From NCBI RefSeq assembly GCF_900091505.1, contig NZ_LT607409.1, forward strand, positions 6,572,001-6,636,000: a stretch of DNA of 64,000 nt. The letters are read 5' to 3'. Under the pieces are notes generated by a model that searched no databases, had not been told where the DNA came from, and saw only the letters and a list, made by a program, of their open reading frames with translations. This DNA comes from Micromonospora chokoriensis. Its GTDB lineage: Bacteria; Actinomycetota; Actinomycetes; Mycobacteriales; Micromonosporaceae. How positions within the stretch are numbered: position 1 is the stretch's first letter; every line of letters starts with the position of its first letter. Of this stretch, positions 1 to 8,406 are shown piece after piece. A program made the translations under genes and the position numbers.

Positions 1-442
1 GTCCGCAGTCGACCGAGCGGTCCCTCGGGTGCGGCACCTTCAGGCCCGCGGCCCTGAACGCGCTGACCACCTGCGTGGCACCCGGGGCCCCGGCCGGCCG
101 CTGCGGCAGCACCACCGGCGGCGGGCTGGCCGGACGGCGCTGCGTGGGCCCCTGCGGCGGGAGGGACGGCGCGCCGGATCCTGGGGCCGGCGGCGGTGCG
201 ACCCCGTCGGTGCTGGGCGGGGCAGCCGAGGGAGTCGGCGCACCCGGGAGACCGGTGGCCGCCGGGGCCGAGAAGGACGAGACGCTGGGGGCCGCGCTCG
301 ACGGGCCCGCGTCGCCGTCACCGCTGCAACCAGCGGTGACGGCGACGACGACCAGCAGGGCTCCGACGGCGGGCAGGCTCCGAAGTGTCACCAACGCAGT
401 CTGCACAACCGCGCCGGACGGCGCGAGGGGCCGGTCGGTCAC
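1..442 (-). CDS. Proline-rich lipoprotein, C-terminus cut by window edge
   Basis: The reverse strand reads without a stop from about 442 to the window edge. The N-terminal part is a hydrophobic stretch (LPAVGALLVVVAVTAGC) ending in a lipobox-like VTAGC, then a Ser/Pro/Ala-rich linker of about 80 residues, then a more ordered segment beginning ATQVVSAFRAAGLKVPHPRD. That is the layout of an exported, lipid-anchored protein with a flexible stalk. The start is uncertain: in-frame GTG codons lie at 442, 406 and 391, none with a strong ribosome binding site; 391 gives a compact signal peptide of about 19 residues before the Cys. I recognise no family. It is divergent from the SAM hydrolase gene at 530. 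Strong GC bias at third positions in this frame favours it over the other long open frames here. Confidence 0.6.
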   Translation of the reverse strand, partial: MTDRPLAPSGAVVQTALVTLRSLPAVGALLVVVAVTAGCSGDGDAGPSSAAPSVSSFSAPAATGLPGAPTPSAAPPSTDGVAPPPAPGSGAPSLPPQGPTQRRPASPPPVVLPQRPAGAPGATQVVSAFRAAGLKVPHPRDRSVDCG

Positions 443-517
443 CGCGCTGTCCCGTTTCCGCCAGCCACCGGTCGACCACCGTCGGCCGTCCGGGAACGAC
501 GTGTCGTCGCTCGGGGT

Positions 518-523
518 TAGCCT
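518..523 (+). promoter_or_regulatory. Predicted -10 element of a leaderless transcript
   Basis: TAGCCT lies exactly 6 nt before the ATG at 530, and there is no Shine-Dalgarno sequence. A TAnnnT hexamer at this distance puts the transcription start on the A of the ATG. Confidence 0.45.
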
Positions 524-529
524 GCGGGC

Positions 530-1330
530 ATGTCCGCCACGCCCTGGATCTCCCTGACCACCGACTACGGTCTCACCGACGGCTTCGTGGCCGCCTGCCA
601 CGGGGTGATCGCCCGGCTCGCGCCGGCCGTCCGGGTCATCGACGTGACCCATCTGGTGCCACCGGCGGACGTCCGTCGGGGCGCGGCGGTGCTGGCGCAG
701 ACGGTGCCGCACCTGCCCGTCGGCGTGCACGTGGCGGTGGTCGACCCGGGGGTGGGTACCGCCCGACGGGGAGTCGCGCTGGCCACCCCCGGTGGGTTGC
801 TGGTCGGCCCCGACAACGGACTGCTGCCGGATGCCGCCGCCGCTCTCGGCGGGGTGACCGCCGCGGTGCAGCTGACCGAGCCGCGCTGGCTGGCCGATCA
901 GGTGTCCCGCACGTTCCACGGGCGGGACGTCTTCGCGCCGGCGGCGGCCCGGCTGGCCCTCGGCGCGCCGCTGGCCGAGGCGGGTCCCCCGGTCGATCCG
1001 GCGGACCTGGTCCGGCTGCCGACGCCGACGTTGACCGTGGACGACGAGGGCTTCACCGCCGAGGTGTCGACTGTGGACCATTTCGGCAATGTCCAGTTGG
1101 CCGCACCAGCGCGCCTGCTCGACCCGCTTCCGGCGACGCTGCGGGTCGGGCCGCCCGGTGCGGAGCCGTCCCGACCGGCCGTGCGGGGCCGGACCTTCGC
1201 CGACGCCCCGGCCGATGGTCTGGTGGTGTACGTCGACTCGGCTGATCTGGTGGCGGTCGCGGTCAACGGCGGGAGGGCGGTGGACCTCCTCCGGGTGGCC
1301 CCGGGTGACGTCCTGCGGGTTTCCCGCTGA
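530..1330 (+). CDS. S-adenosyl-L-methionine hydrolase (adenosine-forming), DUF62 family
   Basis: 266 residues, the normal length for the SAM hydroxide adenosyltransferase/chlorinase/fluorinase superfamily. Family landmarks are ISLTTDYG near the N-terminus (SAM-binding Asp), the VVDPGVGT motif near residue 68, and VGPDNGLL near residue 92. In the C-terminal beta domain, VDHFGNVQL matches the conserved segment contacting adenine and methionine. The non-halogenating members split SAM into adenosine and methionine using water; no fluorinase-type insertion is evident, so the hydrolase is the better call. The physiological role of the family is poorly understood. The ATG at 530 is supported by a -10 hexamer 6 nt upstream. 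A small Cys-rich gene follows on the same strand after 25 nt and may be cotranscribed. Confidence 0.88.
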   Translation: MSATPWISLTTDYGLTDGFVAACHGVIARLAPAVRVIDVTHLVPPADVRRGAAVLAQTVPHLPVGVHVAVVDPGVGTARRGVALATPGGLLVGPDNGLLPDAAAALGGVTAAVQLTEPRWLADQVSRTFHGRDVFAPAAARLALGAPLAEAGPPVDPADLVRLPTPTLTVDDEGFTAEVSTVDHFGNVQLAAPARLLDPLPATLRVGPPGAEPSRPAVRGRTFADAPADGLVVYVDSADLVAVAVNGGRAVDLLRVAPGDVLRVSR

Positions 1331-1355
1331 TATTCGACTGTGGAATGCTGCCCCG

Positions 1356-1598
1356 GTGGGTGAACAAGTGGTTCCCGTGGGTTGTCCCTGCTGCGCCTCA
1401 CGGACCGGCGGGGGGACCTGCCCGGTCTGCTTCTGGACCGACGACGGCCAGACCGACGCCGACGCCGACGCGGTCCGGGGCGGCCCGAACGGCGACCTGA
1501 GCCTTTCGCACGCCCGACTCAACTACGCCGTCTACGGCGCCAGCCACCCGCGCTACCAGGACATGGTGCGGCAGGCCCGCCCCGACGAGCGCCCCTGA
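1356..1598 (+). CDS. Small CPCC-type cysteine-rich protein
   Basis: About 80 residues. The N-terminal half contains GCPCC, then CPVCFW 12 residues later: two Cys pairs as in a zinc ribbon, matching the Cys-rich CPCC domain family. The rest is acidic (DDGQTDADADA) followed by NGDLSLSHARLNYAVYGASHPRY, the conserved tail of that family. Function is unknown; metal binding is inferred from the Cys spacing. GTG codons at 1356, 1368 and 1377 are all possible starts; 1356 is taken because GGA lies about 11 nt upstream. It lies 25 nt after the SAM hydrolase stop and is convergent with the secreted SH3 protein. Confidence 0.7.
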   Translation: MGEQVVPVGCPCCASRTGGGTCPVCFWTDDGQTDADADAVRGGPNGDLSLSHARLNYAVYGASHPRYQDMVRQARPDERP

Positions 1599-1626
1599 CT
1601 CCACACCCGACGGGGCGGTGCGCGGC

Positions 1627-2886
1627 TCAGCAGACCGGCACGCTGCCGCCGTACACGCTGGAGATGTAGGCGTGGCTGACGTACTGCCCGGTCGCCAGGC
1701 GGTTCCAGCGGGTGGTGGTGCGGTAGGGCCCGGCCACCGACTGTCCGGTGACGTAGCACTGGATCGGCACGTGGGCCAGCCGGGCGGCGAGGCCCCGCAC
1801 GGCGTACGAGGTGCCGGCCCCGGAGCGGATGTTGAGCGGGCCGCCACCGACCACGCCCCTCGGTCCGCCACCGGTCCACAGGTAGGCGACGTCCACCCAG
1901 GCGTTGGTGGTCAGCTGGAGGCCGTCCCAGAAGGTGCCGTCGGCGAGGTCGATGCCGGCCGGGTTGAGCACGGTCCGCCCGAACTGGTCCCGCCCACCGT
2001 TGTAACCGGACTGGTACGCGGCCTGCGCCTCGGGCCGGCCCTGCGGCAGGTCCTTCCAGTTCTCCCGTACGGATGAGGGGTTCCAGTAGTCGTCGCGGGT
2101 GTTCCACGGCCCGACGTCCCAGACCGGCGCGTACTCGCAGCGGGCGCCGTTGGTCGTGCAGACCCGCACCGTGTAGTCGCCGGTGTTGAGCGGGGACAGG
2201 CCGCGCCGCGACGGCAGCGCCACGAAGTGGTCGCGGGGTTGCACGGTACGGCCGTTGGCGGTCACCTCGCCGACCAGTCCGACGCGGGTGGCGTACACCC
2301 GGTAGGTGCGGCCGGGTGTGGCGGCGGACACGGCGGTTGTCGCGTCGGCGGTGAGCCGCACGCCGCGTACGGTCGCGGTGGCACCGTCGTTGGTCGCGGT
2401 GAGCACCACCCGGGTCTGCACCCGGGTGACCGATCTGTCGAAGACCGCGCCGGCGGTGGCGGTCTGCCACTCCGTCCAGCCGAGGGTCCGCCAGCCGCGG
2501 ACCTGTGCCTCGACTGTCGCGCCGGTGGGGACCGACGCGTCGATCTCGGCGCGGACCCGGGTGGCCGGCCGGGCGAGGGTGCGGGAGCTGGTCAGCAGCA
2601 TCCCTTCGGCGACGGCGCTGTGCGGGCTTCGCGCGCGGTGTCCGCTGGCCCGTGTCTCGCGCAGCCGCAGCCCGGCGGCGGTCCGTCGGACGTTGACGTC
2701 GTCGCGGTCCACGACGGAGAGGTCGGCGTGCCACTGTTCGCCGCTCGGGGCGGCGGCGAGGACGAGCGGACTGTGGGGTGCGGCGTCGGCGACGCCGCCG
2801 ACGGTGGGTAGGAGCGCGGCGGTGAGCAGGAGGGCGGACGTGGCGACGAGGGCGGCGGACGGGATACGACAACGAGGTCGCGTCAT
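1627..2886 (-). CDS. Secreted protein with C-terminal bacterial SH3 domain
   Basis: 419 residues from the ATG at 2886, chosen because GAGGAG lies about 7 nt upstream; the ATG at 2892 is too close to it. The N-terminus (RPRCR, then a hydrophobic run, then VADAAP) is a Sec signal peptide. The middle has a beta-rich region with GWRTLGWTEWQ, a Trp-containing motif seen next to peptidoglycan amidase domains in actinobacteria, but no amidase residues follow. The segment NYW... to NPSSVREN carries several Trp/Tyr/Asn residues. The last 70 residues (GPLNIRSGAGTSYAVRG onward) are a clear SH3b fold with the NIRSGxxT signature, ending in two Cys that could pair. Probably an extracellular protein acting at the cell wall; no catalytic site is visible. 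Confidence 0.72.
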   Translation of the reverse strand: MTRPRCRIPSAALVATSALLLTAALLPTVGGVADAAPHSPLVLAAAPSGEQWHADLSVVDRDDVNVRRTAAGLRLRETRASGHRARSPHSAVAEGMLLTSSRTLARPATRVRAEIDASVPTGATVEAQVRGWRTLGWTEWQTATAGAVFDRSVTRVQTRVVLTATNDGATATVRGVRLTADATTAVSAATPGRTYRVYATRVGLVGEVTANGRTVQPRDHFVALPSRRGLSPLNTGDYTVRVCTTNGARCEYAPVWDVGPWNTRDDYWNPSSVRENWKDLPQGRPEAQAAYQSGYNGGRDQFGRTVLNPAGIDLADGTFWDGLQLTTNAWVDVAYLWTGGGPRGVVGGGPLNIRSGAGTSYAVRGLAARLAHVPIQCYVTGQSVAGPYRTTTRWNRLATGQYVSHAYISSVYGGSVPVC

Positions 2887-2995
2887 GGGCATTCTCCTCA
2901 GAACCCCTTGACCTTCGCATGTCGGGAGATCATGAGGAACCTGAGTACAAATAGCGACACATGCGAATTCTGCTCGAAAGAGGGAGGATGGCAGG

Positions 2996-3805
2996 GTGCC
3001 CGAAGGAGACACCGTCTGGAACACCGCCCGCGTGCTGCACCGCGCGCTCGCCGGTGCGCGGATCACCAGCAGTGACTTCCGTGTGCCGCAGCTCGCGACC
3101 ACCGACCTCAGCGGCTGGACCGTGCGCGAGTCGGCCAGCCGGGGCAAGCACCTGCTGCTGCGCCTCAGCGCCCCCGACGAGGCTCCCTGGACCCTGCACT
3201 CACATCTCAGGATGGACGGCGCCTGGCGGGCGTACGCGCCGGGGGAACGCTGGAACGGGCGGCCCGCGCACCTGATCCGGGTGGTGCTGCGCAGCCCCGG
3301 TGCCGTCGCGGTCGGCTACCACCTGCACGAGATGGCCCTGGTGCCGACCGCCGAGGAGGACGGGCTGGTCGGTCACCTCGGGCCCGATCTGCTCGGCCCG
3401 GACTGGGATCCGGCCGAGGCCGTCCGCCGGCTCGCCGACCACCCGGAGCAGACCATCGGCGAGGCGCTGCTCGACCAACGCAACCTGGCCGGGGTGGGCA
3501 ACCTCTACAAGTGCGAGGTGCTGTTCCTGCGGGGTGTGTCGCCCTGGACGCCGGTCGACGCGGTGCCGGACCTGCCCGGCATGGTGACCCTGGCGCAGCG
3601 GCTGCTCGCCGCCAACCGTGGCCGGTGGACGCAGAGCAGCACCGGCTCGTTGCACCGGGGGCAGACCAGCTACGTGTACGGTCGCCGCGCCCAGCCCTGC
3701 CGCCGCTGCGGCACCGCGATCCGCAAGGAGGAGCTGGGCGACCGGGTCACCTACTGGTGCCCGGTGTGCCAACCCGAACGCCCCGGCCCACCCACTCCGG
3801 GCTGA
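2996..3805 (+). CDS. nei2: Fpg/Nei-family DNA glycosylase/AP lyase (Nei2-like)
   Basis: 269 residues, a full-length member. After Met removal the N-terminus is PEGDT, giving the catalytic Pro and Glu that form the Schiff base and cut oxidised bases from DNA. The helix-two-turn-helix is seen around LLDQRNLAGVGNLYKCEVLF, and the C-terminal zinc finger is RRCGTAIRKEELGDRVTYWCPVC (two Cys pairs). TSYVYGRRAQPC resembles mycobacterial Nei2 rather than Fpg (MutM), which has a different start and void-filling loop. The GTG start has GGGAGGA about 9 nt upstream. It is divergent from the secreted SH3 gene. Confidence 0.88.
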   Translation: MPEGDTVWNTARVLHRALAGARITSSDFRVPQLATTDLSGWTVRESASRGKHLLLRLSAPDEAPWTLHSHLRMDGAWRAYAPGERWNGRPAHLIRVVLRSPGAVAVGYHLHEMALVPTAEEDGLVGHLGPDLLGPDWDPAEAVRRLADHPEQTIGEALLDQRNLAGVGNLYKCEVLFLRGVSPWTPVDAVPDLPGMVTLAQRLLAANRGRWTQSSTGSLHRGQTSYVYGRRAQPCRRCGTAIRKEELGDRVTYWCPVCQPERPGPPTPG

Positions 3806-3960
3806 CCAGCGCGACGTTCTCCCAGAAACGGACGATTGGGTAATTCCTATCCGGTCGCCGGAGTCGCATGCTGCGGTTGAACCCTCACCGACCGTCAGCA
3901 GAGTGCCGAGGTCCGCCACGTCGGGGTGGCGGACGTCGTGCCCCGACCCCGGGGAGAGTC

Positions 3961-6900
3961 ATGGCGATGTTCCGCAGACTCCGCTCCACCTTCTTCGAGC
4001 GGACGACCCGCGACACGGGCGACACCGCCAGCGGCCGGACGGTGTCCGTGCCCGCCGCGCGTACCGCCGAGGAGACCGCTCCGGCCCCGAGCCTGGACCC
4101 GGCCGTGGTGCCACGATGCTTCGGCCCGGTGCCCAACTTCGCCCACAGCCCCCGGCCGAAGCGTGATCCCGACGGACGGGTGGTGCCCGGCACCGGGCTG
4201 CGCAAGTTCGTCGACCCGCTGCCCGCTCCGGGCCGGCACTGCCGCACCGACCTCGGCAGCCACCTGCCGGTGGCGGCGCCGGACACGATCAGCTATCCGG
4301 GCTGCGACTACTACGAGATCGGCCTGCAGGAGTACGCGCAGCGGCTGCACCGGGACCTGCCGGCCACCCGGCTGCGCGGCTACCGGCAGCTGAACCTGGG
4401 CACCGACGCGACGGGCCACAACACGGTGGCACCCCCCGACCGGCCGTGGCACCTCGGCCCGATGATCCTCGCCCGCCGGGGCCGACCCGTCCGGGTCAAG
4501 TTCATCAACCAGCTCCCCACCGGCCGGGCCGGCGAGCTGTTCCTGCCGGTGGACGACACCATCGCCGGCGCCGGTCTCGGCCCGCTGGACGGACCGGCGC
4601 CGTACCCGCAGAACCGGGCCGTGCTGCACCTGGCCGGGGCGCGGACCGGCTGGACCAGCGCCGGCAACCCCGGGCAGTGGATCACCCCGGCCGGGGAGAT
4701 CACCCCGTACCCCACCGGGGTCGGCGTGACCCACGTGCCGGACATGCCGGCACCGGGAGCGGGTGCCACGACGCTCTACTACCCGAACGACCAGAGCGGC
4801 CGGCTGCTGTGGTGGCACGACAACACCGCCGGCCTGGCCCGGCTCACCGTCTACGGTGGGCAGCTCGCCCTCTACCTGCTCACCGACCCGGCCGAGGATG
4901 AGCTCGTCGCCGACGGGGTGCTCCCGGCCGACCAGCTCCCCCTGGTGATCGAGGACAAGACGTTCGTGCCGGACGACACCCAACTCGCCGCCGAGGACCC
5001 GACCTGGGACCGGGAACGCTGGGGCGCCCGGGGCAGCCTCTGGCACCCACACGTGTACCAGCCCCGGCAGAACCCGTACCGGTCCGGCGGACGCAACCCG
5101 ACCGGCCGGTGGGACTACGGCCCCTGGTCGCACAACCCCACACCGGACAGCGTCCACACCGACGGCTGGGCCCCGAACCCCCACCACGACCCGGTCGACG
5201 CGCCGGACGAGCCACCACTGAGCCCCGACCTGCCGCACCCCTCCGCGGTCCCCGAGGCGTACGGCGACACCCCGCTCGTCAACGGCGTCGCCTACCCGTA
5301 CCTGGAGGTGCTACCGCGCGCGTACCGGTTCCGGATCCTCAACGCCTGCCTGGACCGCAACCTGAACCTCCAGCTCTACCGCGCCCGCTCCGACGGGGAG
5401 ATGTGGACGGCCGACGGCGCGCTGGCCGACGCGGACGCCGGTGAGGTGCCGATGGTGCCCGCCGTACGGGCGGCGGACCGTCCGCCGGGCTGGCCGACCG
5501 ACGGACGCGACGGCGGGGTGCCCGACCCCCGCGCGGCCGGGCCCGAGTTCGTCCAGATCGGGAACGAGGCCGGGCTGCTGCCCGCGCCGGTGGTGCTGCC
5601 GAACCGACCGATCGGCTACCGGTACGACCGGCTCGACCCGACAGTGCTCAACGTCGACGGGCACACCCTGCTGCTCGCCCCGGGCGAGCGGGCCGACGTG
5701 CTCGTCGACTTCTCCGCCGTACCGCCGGGCAGCACCCTGATCCTCTACAACGACGCGCCGGCGCCGCTGCCCGGCTACGACCCCCGCTACGACCAGCACA
5801 CCGACGCGCCGGACCGCACCGCCGAGGGTGGCCCGCCCCCCACCGAGCCGGGGTACGGCCCGAACACCCGGACCCTGCTCCAGTTCCGGGTGAGTGGGGA
5901 GCCGGCGCAGCCGTACGACCTGCAGCGGCTGCGCGAGCGGCTACCAGTGGCGTACGCGGCCAGCCAGCGCCCGCCGATCGTGCCGCAGCCGGCCTACGAC
6001 GCGGCGTTCGGCACGCGTACCGGGTCGGAGACGACGGTGCCGGTGCACGCCAGCACCGTGACGTTCACCCCGACGGGCAGCGCCGGCCCGGTCACCCTGC
6101 CGATCACGGCCAAGGCCGCGCAGCAGGTGTTCGAGCCGGACCATGGCCGGCTGGCCGGTCGGCTCGGCGTCGGGCACCCGCACGCCGGGCCGCTCAACCC
6201 GACGACGCTGCCGCTGGGCCCCACCGACCCGGTCACCGAGGTGCTCTTCGCCACCGACCCCGCCGTGCCGGTGGGCGCGCCGGGCGACGGCACCCAATTC
6301 TGGCGGATCAGTGGCAACGTCCGGCAGACCGAGCCGCTGCACTTCGGTGGCTGCGACGTGCAGGTGGTCAACCGGGTCGGCTGGGACGGCACGGTGCGGC
6401 CACCGCACGGCAACGAGCTGGGCTGGAAGGACACCGTCCGGGTCAACCCCCGGGAGGACGTCGTGGTGGCGTTGCGTCCGGTCGCCCCGGCGCTGCCGTT
6501 CAAGCTGGGTGACAGCGTCCGCCTGCTCGACCACTGTCGCCCGGCCGGTGCCCGTACCGGGTCGACGCCGGTCAGCCCCACGGACGGGCGACCCGCCACC
6601 GTGGTCAACCAACTGGTCAACCTGGGCTGGGAGTACCGCTGGCACAGCCGGCTCGCCGGCCACCGCGACGGGGGAATGACCCGGCCACTGGTGCTGCGGG
6701 TGGCGCCGAAGGCACCGACCGGGCTGACCGCCACGCCGGTGTCCGGCTCGGCCACCGCGCTACCCGCGATCGCCCTGGCCTGGACCGGCAACGGCGGGCG
6801 TCCACCAGCGACCAGCCACCTGCTGCAACGGGCCACCGACGCGACGTTCGGCGGCGAGGTCACCACGATCACCGTCGCGGCCACCGCCACCCGGTACACC

Positions 6901-7578
6901 GACGCGACGGTCACCCCCGGCGTCACGTACCACTACCGGATCCGGGCGGAGAACACCGTCGGCTACTCGTCCTGGTCGAACGGGGTACCCGCCTCGGTGC
7001 ACCTGGCCGCCCCGAGCGGCCTGGTCGCGGCGCTCCCGCCGGCCGCACCGCTGCGGGTGGCGCTGCGCTGGTCGAACCGCTCGTTCGCCACCGGCATCGA
7101 CGTGCAGCGGGCGACCAACCCCACGTTCACCAGCGGCCCGGGCACCACGGCCATCGGGGTCGCCGACAACCACCTGGACGTCACCGTCGCGCCGGACACC
7201 ACGTACTACTACCGGGTGCGGACCACCTACCTGGGCGCCGCCTCGGCCTGGTCGACGGTCGCCACGGTGACCTCGCCACCAGCGCCGGGCACCCCCACCG
7301 GGGTGAGCGCCACCGCCAACGCGCCCGGCCCGGACACCGCGACGGTGATCCTGGCCTGGGCGGCGAGCACACCCACCGGGCAGGGGTCCGGGTTCATCGT
7401 GCAGCGGGCCCTCGACCCGGCGTTCGACCGGGAGGTCGCCACCTTCACGGTGACCGGTAGGGGTTTCACCAACACCGGCCTGGCCCGGGGCGTGACCTAC
7501 CACTACCGGATCCGGTCGTTCAACGTCGTGGGCAGCTCGCCGTACACCGGCCCGGTGGTGGTCACGACCCCACCGTGA
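3961..7578 (+). CDS. Multicopper-oxidase-fold protein with degenerate copper sites, fused to FN3 repeats
   Basis: 1205 residues, about twice the length of a CotA-type laccase. Residues about 150-910 follow the CotA/phenoxazinone synthase layout: HLGPMILARRGRPVRVKF, then the four ligand motifs in order. Each motif is altered. HLHG is HLAG (His223), WYHDH is WWHDN (His286), HPIHLH is EPLHFG (His794), and HCHxxxHxxxxM is HSRLAGHRDGGM (895-906). The type 1 copper Cys is therefore Ser896, and six of the twelve usual ligands are missing. The flanks remain alignable (LTVYGG after motif 2, TRP after motif 4), so the fold is probably kept without laccase chemistry. Residues about 913-1205 are three fibronectin type III-like repeats, each with an LQRATD/VQRA strand and a TYHYRIR or TYYYRVR strand. 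No signal peptide is visible. The ATG at 3961 has GGGGAGAG upstream. Frame and codon use are intact, so this is not a decayed gene. Confidence 0.85.
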   Translation: MAMFRRLRSTFFERTTRDTGDTASGRTVSVPAARTAEETAPAPSLDPAVVPRCFGPVPNFAHSPRPKRDPDGRVVPGTGLRKFVDPLPAPGRHCRTDLGSHLPVAAPDTISYPGCDYYEIGLQEYAQRLHRDLPATRLRGYRQLNLGTDATGHNTVAPPDRPWHLGPMILARRGRPVRVKFINQLPTGRAGELFLPVDDTIAGAGLGPLDGPAPYPQNRAVLHLAGARTGWTSAGNPGQWITPAGEITPYPTGVGVTHVPDMPAPGAGATTLYYPNDQSGRLLWWHDNTAGLARLTVYGGQLALYLLTDPAEDELVADGVLPADQLPLVIEDKTFVPDDTQLAAEDPTWDRERWGARGSLWHPHVYQPRQNPYRSGGRNPTGRWDYGPWSHNPTPDSVHTDGWAPNPHHDPVDAPDEPPLSPDLPHPSAVPEAYGDTPLVNGVAYPYLEVLPRAYRFRILNACLDRNLNLQLYRARSDGEMWTADGALADADAGEVPMVPAVRAADRPPGWPTDGRDGGVPDPRAAGPEFVQIGNEAGLLPAPVVLPNRPIGYRYDRLDPTVLNVDGHTLLLAPGERADVLVDFSAVPPGSTLILYNDAPAPLPGYDPRYDQHTDAPDRTAEGGPPPTEPGYGPNTRTLLQFRVSGEPAQPYDLQRLRERLPVAYAASQRPPIVPQPAYDAAFGTRTGSETTVPVHASTVTFTPTGSAGPVTLPITAKAAQQVFEPDHGRLAGRLGVGHPHAGPLNPTTLPLGPTDPVTEVLFATDPAVPVGAPGDGTQFWRISGNVRQTEPLHFGGCDVQVVNRVGWDGTVRPPHGNELGWKDTVRVNPREDVVVALRPVAPALPFKLGDSVRLLDHCRPAGARTGSTPVSPTDGRPATVVNQLVNLGWEYRWHSRLAGHRDGGMTRPLVLRVAPKAPTGLTATPVSGSATALPAIALAWTGNGGRPPATSHLLQRATDATFGGEVTTITVAATATRYTDATVTPGVTYHYRIRAENTVGYSSWSNGVPASVHLAAPSGLVAALPPAAPLRVALRWSNRSFATGIDVQRATNPTFTSGPGTTAIGVADNHLDVTVAPDTTYYYRVRTTYLGAASAWSTVATVTSPPAPGTPTGVSATANAPGPDTATVILAWAASTPTGQGSGFIVQRALDPAFDREVATFTVTGRGFTNTGLARGVTYHYRIRSFNVVGSSPYTGPVVVTTPP

Positions 7579-7597
7579 CGGCCCGGCGCGGCCCGGT

Positions 7598-8383
7598 TCA
7601 GTGGGTGGGCGCGCGCAGTGGTGTGCCGACGGCACGCAGCTCGGCGAGCGCGCCGGCAACACCGTGCAGCAGGTCGGTCGCCTCGGTGAGCCGGTCGGCG
7701 GCCGGGTGGGCGGTGTCCGGGCGGGCATCCTCGGCCAGGTAACCGGCGGCGGCGACCACCAACCGTTCGTAGGCGGCGACCCCGCTCTCCAGTTGGGCGG
7801 TCAGCACGGCGTGCGCCTCGGCCAGCGGTGCCCGCGCGTCGGCCGGGGCCAGCCGCAGCGCTCGTTCGACACTGGCCACCCGGGACGCCAGGTCGCGCAA
7901 AGAATCGTCGGCGGCGGCGGCCTCCTGCACCGCGGGCTCGGCCAGCCCGGTGAGCCGGGGAGCCATCCCGGCCAGGGTGAGGGCTGCCCGGTCCAGGCGG
8001 GCCCACTGCTCGCCCGCGCTGGTGCCGCGTAGGGCGATCCGGGAGCGGACCCGGCGAACCTCGGCCAGCACACCCGGGCCGACGGGCAGCCGCTCGACGG
8101 CGGCGACCAACCGGGCCCGCGACCGGGCCGCGGCCTCGGCCGGGTCGAGCGCGGGGGGTGCCGGCTGGGCGGCCAGGGCACGCACGTCGATCCACCGCCA
8201 GGCGGCGAGCGCCACCGCGCTGCCCGCGGCGCCGGCCCAGGCCGCGTCGGGCAGACCGAGGCCGGCGTACGGGGTCAGCACCGCCGCGGCACCACTGAGC
8301 CCGCCGGCCAGCACACTCCATCGTCGGGCGGACCGGCGCAGCCGACCCAGCCTCCGGAAGTAACGCGTCCGCTCGTCTGCCAC
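7598..8383 (-). CDS. pspM: PspM-like membrane partner of PspA
   Basis: 261 residues. The N-terminus is basic (RYFRRLGRLRRSARRW), then two hydrophobic segments (about 24-40 and 50-65) form a hairpin, followed by a long Ala/Arg/Glu-rich helical, probably coiled-coil, cytoplasmic domain. Size, topology and position directly downstream of pspA match PspM of the actinobacterial phage-shock system, which anchors PspA at the membrane under envelope stress. Sequence conservation in this family is low, so the assignment leans on synteny (clgR-pspA-pspM). The GTG start has GAGGGGG upstream; 23 nt separate it from the pspA stop, so cotranscription is likely. Confidence 0.72.
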   Translation of the reverse strand: MADERTRYFRRLGRLRRSARRWSVLAGGLSGAAAVLTPYAGLGLPDAAWAGAAGSAVALAAWRWIDVRALAAQPAPPALDPAEAAARSRARLVAAVERLPVGPGVLAEVRRVRSRIALRGTSAGEQWARLDRAALTLAGMAPRLTGLAEPAVQEAAAADDSLRDLASRVASVERALRLAPADARAPLAEAHAVLTAQLESGVAAYERLVVAAAGYLAEDARPDTAHPAADRLTEATDLLHGVAGALAELRAVGTPLRAPTH

Positions 8384-8406
8384 CCTGACCCCCTCGGTCC
8401 GCTCGT

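Noticed and set aside
530..1330. Fluorinase or chlorinase assignment
   Set aside because: No halogenase-specific insertion recognised and no halometabolite genes nearby; the hydrolase is the common member.
3961..7578. Multicopper oxidase as a pseudogene
   Set aside because: A continuous 1205-codon frame with strong codon bias and conserved flanks is unlike decay; an inactive but functional protein fits better.
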